Shown here: positions 47,183 through 55,947 of the stretch, piece by piece
Layout of the letters: each line of letters starts with the position of its first letter
Position numbering within the stretch: the first letter of the stretch is position 1
Origin: Burkholderia sp. BCC1644
GTDB taxonomy: Bacteria; Pseudomonadota; Gammaproteobacteria; Burkholderiales; Burkholderiaceae
Length of the DNA: 64,000 bases
Direction: 5' to 3'
Assembly (NCBI RefSeq): GCF_902833225.1
Contig: NZ_CADFEI010000001.1
Span: forward strand, 124,001 to 188,000
The notes under the pieces: generated by a model
Seen by the model: only the letters and a program-made list of their open reading frames with translations
The model's database searches: none
Told to the model about the DNA's origin: nothing
Program-made: the position numbers and the translations under genes

Positions 47183-48577
47183 ATGACGAATCGCGAGACA
47201 ACCCGCCGCCGCGCGCGGCCGGGCGCCGCGCGTCCGCTGTCGCGCTGGCTCGGCGCGACGCTGTTCGCGTGCGCGGCCGCCGCGCACGGCGCGCCGCAGC
47301 CGGACGGCGATGCGGAGCCGCGCTGGCAGGCCGGCGCCGACGGGATCGGCTTCTGGCCGGGCGGCGATGCGGACGGGTTCGATGCGCGCGCGTGGGCGAC
47401 CGATACAGGGCCGGTGCGTGGCGGGCGCGAGGGTGTGTCGGTCGACATGCCGCCACCCGACGCCGTTCCGCTGACCGCACGCAAGATCACGCTCGGGCAG
47501 CGAACCGGCGGAGCGGGGCGCGTGTGCGCGGCGGCGCGCGACGATGGCACGGACGGTATCGGCTTCGACGGCAACGGTGCGGCCGGCGGCTGCGATCCGG
47601 CCGCGACGCACGATGCAACGGCGGATGACGCACCGGCCGGCGGCGTCGTCCACGCGGACCGGATGCCGTACGAGCTGCATCCGGTCGATCCGTCGAGCCT
47701 GCCCGATCTGCCGGCCGCACAGGCGCCGCCGTTGCTCGAGCAGCTGATGGGCGACGACCGCAACATGGTCGGCCTCGGCTGGCACTTCATCGCGACCACC
47801 GGCCGGTCGACGCCCGTGACGACGCACACCGACGCGCTCGGGCTGAACAGCTTCCAGAACCAGGGTTCGAGCCTGTCGCTGAGCAATACGAACACGCTGG
47901 CGTTCACCTTCACGCACTTTTTCTCGGAGAACTGGGCGGCCGAACTCGGGGCCGGCATTCCGCCGGTGCTGACGTTGCGCGGTCGCGGCAGCATCGCGTT
48001 GCCGCTCGATCGTATTTTTGCCGGCGTCCCGGGGCGCTTTCCGCTGATCGATCTCGCGAACACGCAAAGCAACCCGCTCGCGACCACGCGCGCGTGGCTC
48101 GGGTCCGTCGTGTTCAAGTACTACCTCGGCGAGCGCGACGATCGCTTTCGCCCGTTTGCGGGCATCGGCCTCAGCTATACGCGCTTCACGAACACGAACC
48201 TGAACCCCGTGTTCCAGCGCAAGCTGGCGTCGCTCGGCGGGCTGCTCGCGGCGGGCGCTGACATCGGCAGCCTGCAGTCGCTGCTGCTCGATCCGGCGTT
48301 GTTCCAGCGGATCTGGGATGCCGGCGGCGACCTGCTGCTGTCGGGCCGGACCAACGTGTCGGCGAAGGTGAAGAGCGTGTGGGAACCGGTGTTTACCGTC
48401 GGCGCGAGCTACCAGATCACGCGCCAGCTCTGGATCACCGGAATGGTCACCTACATCCCGTTGCGGACGAAGATCACGCTCGACATCAGCCAGCCGAACC
48501 GGACGCTTGCATCGAACACGTTCGACATTTCGGCGAACCCGGTGCTGGCCAGTGTGCTGCTGAACTTCCGCTTCTGA
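47183..48577 (+). CDS. OmpW-family outer-membrane protein with long N-terminal extension
   Basis: The 464-residue protein has a signal peptide (RWLGATLFACAAAAHG) and ends SVLLNFRF with the C-terminal aromatic residue for outer-membrane assembly. The C-terminal 270 residues contain the OmpW pattern (TFTHFFSENWAAELGAGIPP, FKYYLGERDDRFRPFAGIGLSYT, SVWEPVFTVGASYQI). Residues about 40-180 form an Asp-, Gly- and Ala-rich extension of low complexity, absent from typical OmpW of about 210 residues; the barrel loops are also enlarged. It begins 4 bp after the HlyD gene and so belongs to the peptide secretion operon. It may assist release or protect the producer. Confidence 0.85.
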   Translation: MTNRETTRRRARPGAARPLSRWLGATLFACAAAAHGAPQPDGDAEPRWQAGADGIGFWPGGDADGFDARAWATDTGPVRGGREGVSVDMPPPDAVPLTARKITLGQRTGGAGRVCAAARDDGTDGIGFDGNGAAGGCDPAATHDATADDAPAGGVVHADRMPYELHPVDPSSLPDLPAAQAPPLLEQLMGDDRNMVGLGWHFIATTGRSTPVTTHTDALGLNSFQNQGSSLSLSNTNTLAFTFTHFFSENWAAELGAGIPPVLTLRGRGSIALPLDRIFAGVPGRFPLIDLANTQSNPLATTRAWLGSVVFKYYLGERDDRFRPFAGIGLSYTRFTNTNLNPVFQRKLASLGGLLAAGADIGSLQSLLLDPALFQRIWDAGGDLLLSGRTNVSAKVKSVWEPVFTVGASYQITRQLWITGMVTYIPLRTKITLDISQPNRTLASNTFDISANPVLASVLLNFRF

Positions 48578-48664
48578 CGGGTGTGGCGCCAATTTTCATG
48601 AATTTGACGCGCGACACTGGGATAATGGCGGCGTTTGGCTGCGTCAATGATGGAAGGAGGCCCC

Positions 48665-49615
48665 ATGGGCGACAACGATACCCGCACCGAGACCGACAAC
48701 CTCGCCGATACGAACTCGATGGAAGCGCGCCAGCGTCGTTTCGAGGAGGATCTGGTCGACGCGTACGACGAAGAACTCGAGATGGAACTCGACGACCGGC
48801 GCTTCGACGACGGCGAAGAGTTGCTGTTTTCGCAAGAGCGTCGCGAGGCGCGCAAGGAATATTTCCGCGAGCTGTTCCGGCTGCAGGGCGAGCTCGTGAA
48901 GCTGCAGGACTGGGTCGTGAGCACGGGGCACCGGCTCGTCGTCATTTTCGAAGGGCGCGACGCGGCCGGCAAGGGCGGCGCGATCAAGCGCATCACGCAG
49001 CGCCTGAACCCGCGTGTGTGTCGCGTCGCCGCGCTGCCCGCACCGAGCAACCGCGAGCGCACGCAATGGTACTTCCAGCGCTACGTCGCGCATCTGCCGG
49101 CCGGCGGCGAGATCGTGCTGTTCGACCGCAGCTGGTACAACCGCGCGGGCGTCGAGCGCGTGATGAATTTCTGTACGGACGAAGAGTACGAGGAGTTCTT
49201 CCGGTCGGTGCCCGAGTTCGAGAAGATGCTCGTGCGCAGCGGGATCCAGATCGTCAAGTACTGGTTCTCGATCACCGATCACGAGCAGGAAGTGCGCTTC
49301 CAGGCCCGGATCGAGGATCCGCTGAAGCAGTGGAAGCTGAGCCCGATGGACCTCGAAAGCCGCCGCCGCTGGGAGGCCTACACGGCCGCGAAGGAAGAGA
49401 TGCTGCAGCGCACGCATATTCCCGAAGCGCCGTGGTGGGTCGTGCAGGCCGTCGACAAGAAGCGCGCGCGGCTGAACTGCATCCACCACCTGCTGACCCA
49501 GGTGCCGTATCACGAGGTGCCGCACGCGTCGATCGACCTGCCGCCGCGCGAGCATCACGAGGATTACATCCGCCGGCCGACGCCGGACAACATGATCGTG
49601 CCGGATACTTACTGA
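48665..49615 (+). CDS. ppk2: Polyphosphate kinase 2 family protein
   Basis: This 316-residue PPK2 enzyme transfers phosphate between polyphosphate and nucleotides. The Walker A motif is FEGRDAAGKGG (about residue 98), the lid and Walker B regions are RYVAHLPAGGEIVLFDRSWY and NRAGVERVMNF, and HEQEVRFQARIEDPLKQWKLS is conserved in class I PPK2. An excellent GGAAGGAGG site lies 4 bp before the ATG. An acidic N-terminal tail of about 50 residues precedes the catalytic domain. A strong terminator follows. A TGGGATAAT extended -10 box at 48618-48626 suggests its own promoter, separate from the secretion operon. Confidence 0.93.
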   Translation: MGDNDTRTETDNLADTNSMEARQRRFEEDLVDAYDEELEMELDDRRFDDGEELLFSQERREARKEYFRELFRLQGELVKLQDWVVSTGHRLVVIFEGRDAAGKGGAIKRITQRLNPRVCRVAALPAPSNRERTQWYFQRYVAHLPAGGEIVLFDRSWYNRAGVERVMNFCTDEEYEEFFRSVPEFEKMLVRSGIQIVKYWFSITDHEQEVRFQARIEDPLKQWKLSPMDLESRRRWEAYTAAKEEMLQRTHIPEAPWWVVQAVDKKRARLNCIHHLLTQVPYHEVPHASIDLPPREHHEDYIRRPTPDNMIVPDTY

Positions 49616-49647
49616 CCTGGTTCATCCAGGCCGGTTTTGACGGGAAG

Positions 49648-49679
49648 AAGCGCACCGCGTCATGCGGTGCGCTTTTTTT
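49648..49679 (+). terminator. Rho-independent terminator of ppk2
   Basis: An 11-bp stem (AAGCGCACCGC with GCGGTGCGCTT), a 5-nt loop and a run of T follow the ppk2 stop by 32 bp. The next 210 bp to the YigZ-like gene show no gene. Confidence 0.92.
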
Positions 49680-49893
49680 CGTCTTCGCCGGGACGGGTTT
49701 TACAGTCTTTCATGATGTCGAATTGACAGCGTCGAAAGCGTGCCGTAATGTGCGCATCGATGAGCGTCGTCAACGTCGAATCGAGCCGTTCAGACGCGCC
49801 AAGCATACGACCGCGCCGAGAGCCCATGCGGCAGCCAGAACCTGAGAGCCTGAATAAAAATGAATCCAACCGAGCGTGGCCGAGTGTCGACGC

Positions 49894-50481
49894 TCAAAGC
49901 ACCGGGAAACCCGCGCGTCCCTGCGTCAGGTCGAACAGTTCGGCTCGCGCGGCGGCCTCGGCGGTTTCCGGCAGCTTGATCACGAGCTTCACCGTCATCC
50001 CGTACGCGCTGTCCACCAGTTCATAGCCGGCCTGTTCGATCCAGCGGCGCACGCGCGCCTCCTCGGGGTAGCCGATCTCGATCGCGAGCCGCGTGTGGCG
50101 AACGCGCTCGATGCGCTCGGCATCGAGCAGCGCCGACGCGATTGCGTCCGTGTATGCGCGTACCAGTCCGCCCGCGCCGAGCTTCACGCCGCCGTAGTAA
50201 CGCACGACTGCGCCGAGCACACCGTCGAGATCGTGATGGCGCAGCACTTCGAGAATGGGCCGGCCCGCAGTGCCCGACGGCTCGCCGTCGTCCGACATGC
50301 CCGACTGGCCGCCCGCCAGCAGCGCCCAGCACACATGAGTGGCCGTTGGATGCTCGTCGCGCAGGCGCTGCAGCGCCTGCATCGCGGCGTCGCGGTCCTC
50401 GACGGGGATCGCGAGCCCGATGAAGCGGCTCTTGCGGATCTCGAGTTCGCGGGTGTAGGTGGTGGCGAGCGAGTAACTCAT
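49894..50481 (-). CDS. YigZ/IMPACT family protein
   Basis: This 195-residue protein has the UPF0029 N-terminal domain (YTRELEIRKSRFIGLAIPV, ATHVCWALLAGGQSGMSDDG, EPSGTAGRPILEVLRHHDL, VVRYYGGVKLGAGGLVRAY) and the short C-terminal DUF1949-type domain. The family is widespread and related to eukaryotic IMPACT; its bacterial role is not settled. Start MSYSLATTYT agrees with family N-termini. Nothing nearby suggests a pathway. Confidence 0.92.
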   Translation of the reverse strand: MSYSLATTYTRELEIRKSRFIGLAIPVEDRDAAMQALQRLRDEHPTATHVCWALLAGGQSGMSDDGEPSGTAGRPILEVLRHHDLDGVLGAVVRYYGGVKLGAGGLVRAYTDAIASALLDAERIERVRHTRLAIEIGYPEEARVRRWIEQAGYELVDSAYGMTVKLVIKLPETAEAAARAELFDLTQGRAGFPVL

Positions 50482-50679
50482 GCGCCGCGAGATGAAAAGT
50501 GCAAGGAAATCAACGCGATGATGGTTTTGATGTTGACCCGGGCAGGCATGGGTGGCCTGCATGGGCGGGTGACATGAACGGGGAATTTTACCGTGGCGTG
50601 GATCGAAGCACGTCGCTGCGGTCAAAACGCGACCCGGCGGCGGCGACATCGCCGCGGATCGCGGCGTCCGGATACCCGG

Positions 50680-51330
50680 TCAGGGTTGCCCTGATGCCAC
50701 GGGCCCGGCGCCGATCTGGAGCGCGTACAGCTCGGAAACGTCGACCGTCCGACGGCTGCTGTGTTCGACCGATCCTTCTTTCGTCCACAGGAACGGATAG
50801 AAGCTGAAGCATTGGTCCGTCGCCAGGCCCTGAACCTCGGCTTGCCAGCCGGGCCAGCGCATGCTCGCGTAGAAGTCGTGCAGATTGTCGCCGAGGGACC
50901 ATCGCACGAAGTCGCCGTACCTGATCTCAAGGGGCTCCCATCTCAGCGTGTCCGGCGCAAAGTAGTACATCGAACCCGTGTCTTCCCCGAGTGCGCCCCC
51001 GTTCAGCGCGAAGAATCCGCCGACGGCATCGTCCGCGACCAGCAGAAAGCCGGAAGACCGTCCGTCATTCCAGTCGACGATGTCCCGGCGCATCTTGTAA
51101 TGGCCCGAGCCGAGCAGGCGGAGGTAGCCGCCGTCCACGAGCACGCCGCCCGTCGAATAGGCGATGACCCCCAAGGTCGAGCGCGTGGTGACCTGAAGGG
51201 CGGAGAGAATCGCGCCATTGCGATCCGAGGGCGGCAGTATTTCGCAACGATGGCCCGCTGCTGCCGCCCACTCGATCAGTGACGGCAGGGCGGACTCGCG
51301 TTCGTCGACCAGTTCTTCCAGCGGACGCAT
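50680..51330 (-). CDS. DUF2625-family protein
   Basis: This 216-residue cytoplasmic protein has the features of DUF2625: MRPLEELVDERESALPSL, then QVTTRSTLGVIAYSTGGVLV and DGGYLRLLGSGHYKM, then SGFLLVADDAVGGFFALNGG and FYPFLWTKEG. The family resembles SMI1/KNR4-like proteins, some of which are immunity proteins of contact toxins, but function is unknown. No toxin gene lies next to it. It starts about 75 bp after the LysR gene ends, on the same strand. Confidence 0.75.
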   Translation of the reverse strand: MRPLEELVDERESALPSLIEWAAAAGHRCEILPPSDRNGAILSALQVTTRSTLGVIAYSTGGVLVDGGYLRLLGSGHYKMRRDIVDWNDGRSSGFLLVADDAVGGFFALNGGALGEDTGSMYYFAPDTLRWEPLEIRYGDFVRWSLGDNLHDFYASMRWPGWQAEVQGLATDQCFSFYPFLWTKEGSVEHSSRRTVDVSELYALQIGAGPVASGQP

Positions 51331-51405
51331 GTTGGTTCTCTCCGGGAGGGGCGGTTCGGAATCGGCCAGACGTGAGCGATACGACCCACACCCGCGCGTG
51401 CGACC

Positions 51406-52263
51406 TCAACGCATGCCGACCGACGACCTGAGCGCCGCGCCCAGCGTGCGCAATGCCTGCCGCGCACGCGCATCGGTCAGGTTCGAATGAAGCACCACGT
51501 CGCGCGTCGGCAACGGCGGCAGCCCGTATCGCGTGCCCACGTCGACCGTGCCGGCAGGCGCCACGCGATGCCCGAGCGCCGCGACGGCCAGCCCCGCCGA
51601 CACCGCCGCGCCGATCGTTGCGACACCGCCGCCGACAAAGACTTCCGTCCAGGCGACACCGGCTTCGTCGAGCGCGCCGACCGCCATGCGGCGCACGCTG
51701 CACGGCTCGGCCTGGGTGGCCAGCCGCAGCGGTTGCGGCGGATGGTACTCGAAATCCGGTGCCGCCATCCAGCCGAACGACTCCGACAGGATGGTTTCGC
51801 CGTCGAGCCGCCGGCTGTCGTGCTGCAGCGCGACGGCCGCGTCGAGCTGGCCGCGATCGAACGCATCGAGCACGTCGCGTGACGCCGCGACACGGATCTC
51901 GAGCACGAGCGCCGGTTCCGCTTCGCTCATGCGCCGCAGCAGCATCGGCAGATCGGCGCCGACGACATGATGGCTGACACCGATCACCAGCCGCCGCTGC
52001 CCGGTGCCGAATGCGCCGACCGCGCCGTGGTGCGCGGCCACCAGTTCGCGCGCGGGCTCCAGGAACGCCATGCCGTCGGCCGACAGGCGCACCTGCCGCG
52101 GCGTGCGCTCCAGCAGGCGGCGGCCGAGACCGTCCTCGAGCCGCTTGATCTTCAGGCTCACCGCCGACTGCGTCGTGTCCATGGCCTCGGCGGCCCGTGT
52201 GAAGCTCTTGAGGTCGGCAGTCAGCACGAACGCCTGCACGGCTTCGATGTCGAGTGTTTTCAT
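51406..52263 (-). CDS. LysR-family transcriptional regulator
   Basis: This 285-residue regulator has helix-turn-helix IEAVQAFVLTADLKSFTRAA and EAMDTTQSAVSLKIKRLEDGLG at residues about 5-50, then an effector domain (RLVIGVSHHVVGADLPMLLRRM onward). It is divergent from the DUF4865 gene, across 129 bp containing a 10-bp inverted repeat that begins 14 bp from its own start. LysR proteins usually control the divergent gene. An alternative in-frame ATG at 52278 lies inside that repeat. Confidence 0.88.
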   Translation of the reverse strand: MKTLDIEAVQAFVLTADLKSFTRAAEAMDTTQSAVSLKIKRLEDGLGRRLLERTPRQVRLSADGMAFLEPARELVAAHHGAVGAFGTGQRRLVIGVSHHVVGADLPMLLRRMSEAEPALVLEIRVAASRDVLDAFDRGQLDAAVALQHDSRRLDGETILSESFGWMAAPDFEYHPPQPLRLATQAEPCSVRRMAVGALDEAGVAWTEVFVGGGVATIGAAVSAGLAVAALGHRVAPAGTVDVGTRYGLPPLPTRDVVLHSNLTDARARQALRTLGAALRSSVGMR

Positions 52264-52276
52264 CGCGCACTCATCC

Positions 52277-52323
52277 ATTTGAAAAGCGAATCATTGAAAT
52301 ATTCTGCCATCGCCTTTTCAAAT
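52277..52323. promoter_or_regulatory. Inverted repeat in the LysR/DUF4865 divergent promoter
   Basis: ATTTGAAAAG (52277-52286) and CTTTTCAAAT (52314-52323) are perfect 10-bp inverted arms, 27 bp apart, in an AT-rich stretch. This resembles paired half sites for a LysR tetramer. Confidence 0.6.
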
Positions 52324-52392
52324 AACTCAAGCTCTTCTACGCTGTTTCCAGGCCGTCGCGAATTCCCCCATTTCTTTCGTCAGGAGTCGATC

Positions 52393-52971
52393 ATGCTGAC
52401 CGCGTACTACGTGCACCGCCTGCCGGCGGACTACGACCTCGACATCATCCGCAATCGTGTCCGCGAGCGGGGCAGGCTGTGGGACGACACGCCGGAACTG
52501 CTGTTCAAGGGATTCCTGCTCCGCGAGGCCGGCCGCTTCGGTGCGACGGAAAACGGCTATGCGTCGTTCTATCTGTGGCGCAACGAACAGGCGTTCGCCG
52601 GATTCGTGACCGACGGTCGCTATCGGGTCGTGACGGACAGCTTCGGGCGCGCGCCGATCGACACGCAGGTTGCGCTCGACGCGCGCAAGGGCAGTGCGTC
52701 GACGGGGCGCTTTGCCCGTCTGGAAACCATCGATATTCCGGCGGATGCCGACCTCGGCACGACGCTTGCACGGGAGGTCGCACGCAATCGCGAAGTGGCG
52801 GCACGGCAGGGTGTGGTTGCGGCGGCCGTGAGTCTCGACCCGCTACGCTGGCGGCTGACGCGCGCGCTCGTCACCGAACACGAGCCGGACGAAGGCGGGG
52901 CCGGCACGGTGTACCAGGTTCTGCATCTGGCGCGGCCGCTGCTCGACACGCTGGAAGCGGGCGGTGCGTGA
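52393..52971 (+). CDS. DUF4865-family protein
   Basis: The 192-residue protein begins MLTAYYVHRLPADYDLDIIRNRV and contains FKGFLLREAGRFGATENGYASFYLWRN in the family pattern, with the later SLDPLRWRLTRALV. The family appears near LysR regulators and is of unknown function; it may be a dimeric alpha/beta-barrel type fold. CAGGAG is 6 bp upstream. The stop overlaps the start of a 40-codon membrane peptide gene. Confidence 0.8.
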   Translation: MLTAYYVHRLPADYDLDIIRNRVRERGRLWDDTPELLFKGFLLREAGRFGATENGYASFYLWRNEQAFAGFVTDGRYRVVTDSFGRAPIDTQVALDARKGSASTGRFARLETIDIPADADLGTTLAREVARNREVAARQGVVAAAVSLDPLRWRLTRALVTEHEPDEGGAGTVYQVLHLARPLLDTLEAGGA

Positions 52972-53093
52972 TGGCCGGCATCGCGTCGCGCTTGCCGGCC
53001 GGCCTGGTGATAGCCGCGCATCTGGCCGGCATGGTGGCGGCAATCGTCGCGATGGCCGCGCTCGCGACGGTGCTCGCGCTGTTGCTCAGGTAA
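52971..53093 (+). CDS. 40-residue putative membrane peptide
   Basis: This short frame overlaps the preceding stop (TGATG) and encodes one or two hydrophobic segments, with AGLVIAAHLAGMVAAIVAMA followed by ALATVLALLLR. Tight coupling, codon bias like its neighbours and the hairpin terminator right after it support that it is real. No family is recognised. Confidence 0.5.
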   Translation: MAGIASRLPAGLVIAAHLAGMVAAIVAMAALATVLALLLR

Positions 53094-53118
53094 CGCCTTT
53101 CGGATGATCGGCAAACAC

Positions 53119-53144
53119 CGGGGAGCCGGGCGAGCGGCTCCCCG
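53119..53144. terminator. Bidirectional hairpin between convergent genes
   Basis: CGGGGAGCCG and CGGCTCCCCG form a 10-bp stem with a 6-nt loop, between the small membrane peptide gene and the end of the GH3 gene. T-runs are poor, so it may act as a weak terminator for both. Confidence 0.55.
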
Positions 53145-53159
53145 TTGGTTCAGCGGCGA

Positions 53160-55361
53160 TCAGTTGCCTTGAAGCCGGATATCGCGCGACGACGCACCGA
53201 CATACACCGTCCCGCCCGATACGACCCGCCAGCCGTTACGCGACGTATCCCACACGCTTTGCATGCGCGGCGATACGGTCACGCGCACATGCCGCGCCTC
53301 GCCCGGATTCAGACGGATCTTCTCCCAGCCGACCAGCCGCTTCGGCGGTTCGTCCTTGTACGGCACGCCGAGATAGACCTGCGGCGTTTCCGCGCCGGCG
53401 ACACGCCCGTCGTTGCGCACGGTGAAGGCGACGCTCAGCGAGCCGTCCCATTGCTTCGACACCGACAGCCCCGAATACGCGAAGTGCGTATAGGACAGCC
53501 CGTAGCCGAACTCGAACATCGGCTTGATGTTGCGCGCGTCATACCAGCGATAGCCCATGTTCAGCTTTTCGGCGTAGACGGGATCGTTGTCGAACGTGCC
53601 GTTTTGCCCCCAGGTCGGCGAATCCTGGTCGCGCGCCGGGAACGTGACGGGCAGCTTGCCGGACGGATTGACCGCGCCGAACAGCACGTTCGCGATCGCC
53701 TTGCCGCCGGCTTCGCCCGGATACCACGCCTCGACGATGGCGGACACGTTGTTTTTCCACGGCATCAGCACCGGATTGCCGCTCTGGACGACGACGATCG
53801 TGTGCGGATTCGCACGCGCGACGGCTTCGACGAGCGCATCCTGGTTCGACGGGTTCGCGAGGCTCAGGCTCTGCAGGTCGCCGAAATCCTCGCCGGCCGG
53901 CTGCGCGACCACGACGATCGCGACGTCCGAGCGGCCTGCGAGCGCCGCGGCCTGGTCGATTTCCTGTTGCGTGTACGCGCGGAACGGCGACTGCTGGTCG
54001 CTGTTGCCCGCGTACGTGACCTGCGCGGCCGGCGCGAGCGCGCGGATCGCCGCGACGATCGGCACGTCGACCTTCAGCCACGGATTGCGCCACCAGCTGC
54101 AGCCCGTCGACGACCCGAACGTCAGGCCGCCGCAGCCCGCGAACGAACCCGAGACCGGATCGCGCGTGTTGCCGGAGCCGCCGCCGGACAGCACGGCCGC
54201 GTCCGCATGGCCGCCGATCACGGCGATGCGCGACAGCGCCGCTGCGGCCAGCGGCAACTCGTTGCCGTCGTTCTTCAGCAGCACGATCGATTGCTCGGAG
54301 GCCGACTGCGCGAACCGGTTCGCGGCCGCGAAATCGATCGTGCCGCCGCCCTTGGCCGGATCGTCCATCACACCGACGCGTATCATCACGGCGAGCTTGC
54401 GGCGCACCATGTCGTCGAGGCGCGCGGTCGACACCGAGCCGTTCGCGATCGCCTGCTTGACGGCTGCCGGCGTCAGGTACACGGTCGTCCCGACGTCTTC
54501 TTCCTCGTCGAGCCCCGCGTTGATCGCGGCCGCGGTGCTGTGCGTGGCGCCCCAGTCGGACTGCACCTGGCCCTGGAAGCCCCATTCATTCTTCAGCACG
54601 TCGTTCAGCAGGTGATTGTTTTCGCACGCATACGCGCCGTTCAAGCGGTTGTAGCTGCACATCACGCTGCCGGGGCGACCGCGCTTCGCGGCGATCTCGA
54701 ACGGCAGCAGGTAAAGCTCGCGCAGCGTGCGTTCGTCGATCTGCGTGTTGCCGCCCATCCGGCCGTGCTCCTGTTCGTTGCCGGCGTAGTGCTTGATCGT
54801 CGCGATGACTTTCTGCCGCTGCGTGGCGAGCGTGCGTTCGGCGAGCAGGTCGCCGGCGAGCAGCGGATCTTCGCCGAGATACTCGAACAGGCGGCCGCCG
54901 CGCGGCTCGCGCGCGAGATTGGTGCCGCCGCCGAGACCCATGCCGAACCCTTGCGCGCGCAACTGGATCGCGACCTGCTTGCCGTAGTCGTAGGACAGCC
55001 GTCGATCCCAGCTCGCGGCGACGGCGATCGTTGCCGGGAACGTCGTGCTGGCCTGCGACGTGCTGCCGGAACCGGTCGACGAATCGGCCATGTTGAGATC
55101 GGGAATGCCGAGCCGCGGCACGCCCTGGATGTAACCGGCACCGCCGCCCGGCACCTTGGACATTTCGTATTGCGAATGAATGAACTGAAGCTTCTCGTCG
55201 AGCGTCATCTTGCGCACGAGCAGGTCGGCGCGTCGTTGCGCGGCGGCCGACGCGAATGCATCGGTCGCCGCGCCCTGCGAATTGAAATCGGCGTCGCCTG
55301 CGTAGGCGGTGGTGCAGAGGGTCGCTGCCAGCACGACGGCCGGCCAGAGTTTGTCCCGCAT
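53160..55361 (-). CDS. Secreted glycoside hydrolase family 3 (beta-glucosidase-like)
   Basis: This 733-residue enzyme has a signal peptide ending TTAYAGDAD, a GH3 N-terminal barrel and a C-terminal beta-sandwich plus fibronectin-like domain (FEFGYGLSYTHFAYSGL). The nucleophile is Asp269 in VQSDWGATHS, and the substrate-binding KHYAGNEQE stretch is present. The start at 55361 has GGAG 6 bp upstream; an ATG four codons earlier is an alternative. GH3 enzymes remove terminal beta-glucose or similar sugars from oligosaccharides. It is monocistronic and convergent with the DUF4865 unit. Confidence 0.92.
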   Translation of the reverse strand: MRDKLWPAVVLAATLCTTAYAGDADFNSQGAATDAFASAAAQRRADLLVRKMTLDEKLQFIHSQYEMSKVPGGGAGYIQGVPRLGIPDLNMADSSTGSGSTSQASTTFPATIAVAASWDRRLSYDYGKQVAIQLRAQGFGMGLGGGTNLAREPRGGRLFEYLGEDPLLAGDLLAERTLATQRQKVIATIKHYAGNEQEHGRMGGNTQIDERTLRELYLLPFEIAAKRGRPGSVMCSYNRLNGAYACENNHLLNDVLKNEWGFQGQVQSDWGATHSTAAAINAGLDEEEDVGTTVYLTPAAVKQAIANGSVSTARLDDMVRRKLAVMIRVGVMDDPAKGGGTIDFAAANRFAQSASEQSIVLLKNDGNELPLAAAALSRIAVIGGHADAAVLSGGGSGNTRDPVSGSFAGCGGLTFGSSTGCSWWRNPWLKVDVPIVAAIRALAPAAQVTYAGNSDQQSPFRAYTQQEIDQAAALAGRSDVAIVVVAQPAGEDFGDLQSLSLANPSNQDALVEAVARANPHTIVVVQSGNPVLMPWKNNVSAIVEAWYPGEAGGKAIANVLFGAVNPSGKLPVTFPARDQDSPTWGQNGTFDNDPVYAEKLNMGYRWYDARNIKPMFEFGYGLSYTHFAYSGLSVSKQWDGSLSVAFTVRNDGRVAGAETPQVYLGVPYKDEPPKRLVGWEKIRLNPGEARHVRVTVSPRMQSVWDTSRNGWRVVSGGTVYVGASSRDIRLQGN

Positions 55362-55947
55362 GTTGTTCTCCATGATCGAATTGCCGTTTTTTCGGATGAT
55401 GTCTGGAGCTGCGCACGTCCGGTGGATTCACACAGGACGCATTCGGCTGGCGATGCGGGGTGGTTGCGCGTCGGCATGCCAGGCCAGGCGGGGAATCGTT
55501 ACGGCCGGTTGGGCCCGATCGAACATCGAGGACGGCGACGCGGACCGTCGGACACTGTCGAATCGGATGTAGCGATTCTCTGCAGCGACCAATCGTACGA
55601 ATGTAGTTTGACTACAGCATCGGTGTTTCTACCGATATGTACGATCTTTTTTCGACGCCGTGGATCGGCAGGGTGAAAAGGTGGTCAACGTTCCCGATGG
55701 CGGGGGAGCGGTTGGGTAAGAAGTACCTGGGTGCAAGCGCTTTTGCGGGGCAATACGACGATGCATGCGTTCGGGTTCGTTGTGTGCGCATCGAACCGGT
55801 TGGGTCATTTCACGCACTGTTTGCCGGGAATGCCGCTTCTATTCTGGAATGGGCGCGTACGAACGATCGCGCTCATCCATTCCCATCGGATTCCCCATTT
55901 TTACTTCTTTGCGTTGCGATTGAATCGCGACAATGCGGAGCGCTTGA
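55362..55947. promoter_or_regulatory. Intergenic region with two small dyads
   Basis: Between the GH3 gene and the divergent beta-helix gene no gene is convincing. TGTAGT-TTG-ACTACA (55602-55616) and ATCGGT-6 nt-ACCGAT (55619-55636) are adjacent inverted repeats that may be binding sites; base composition is more AT-rich than flanking genes. Confidence 0.45.
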
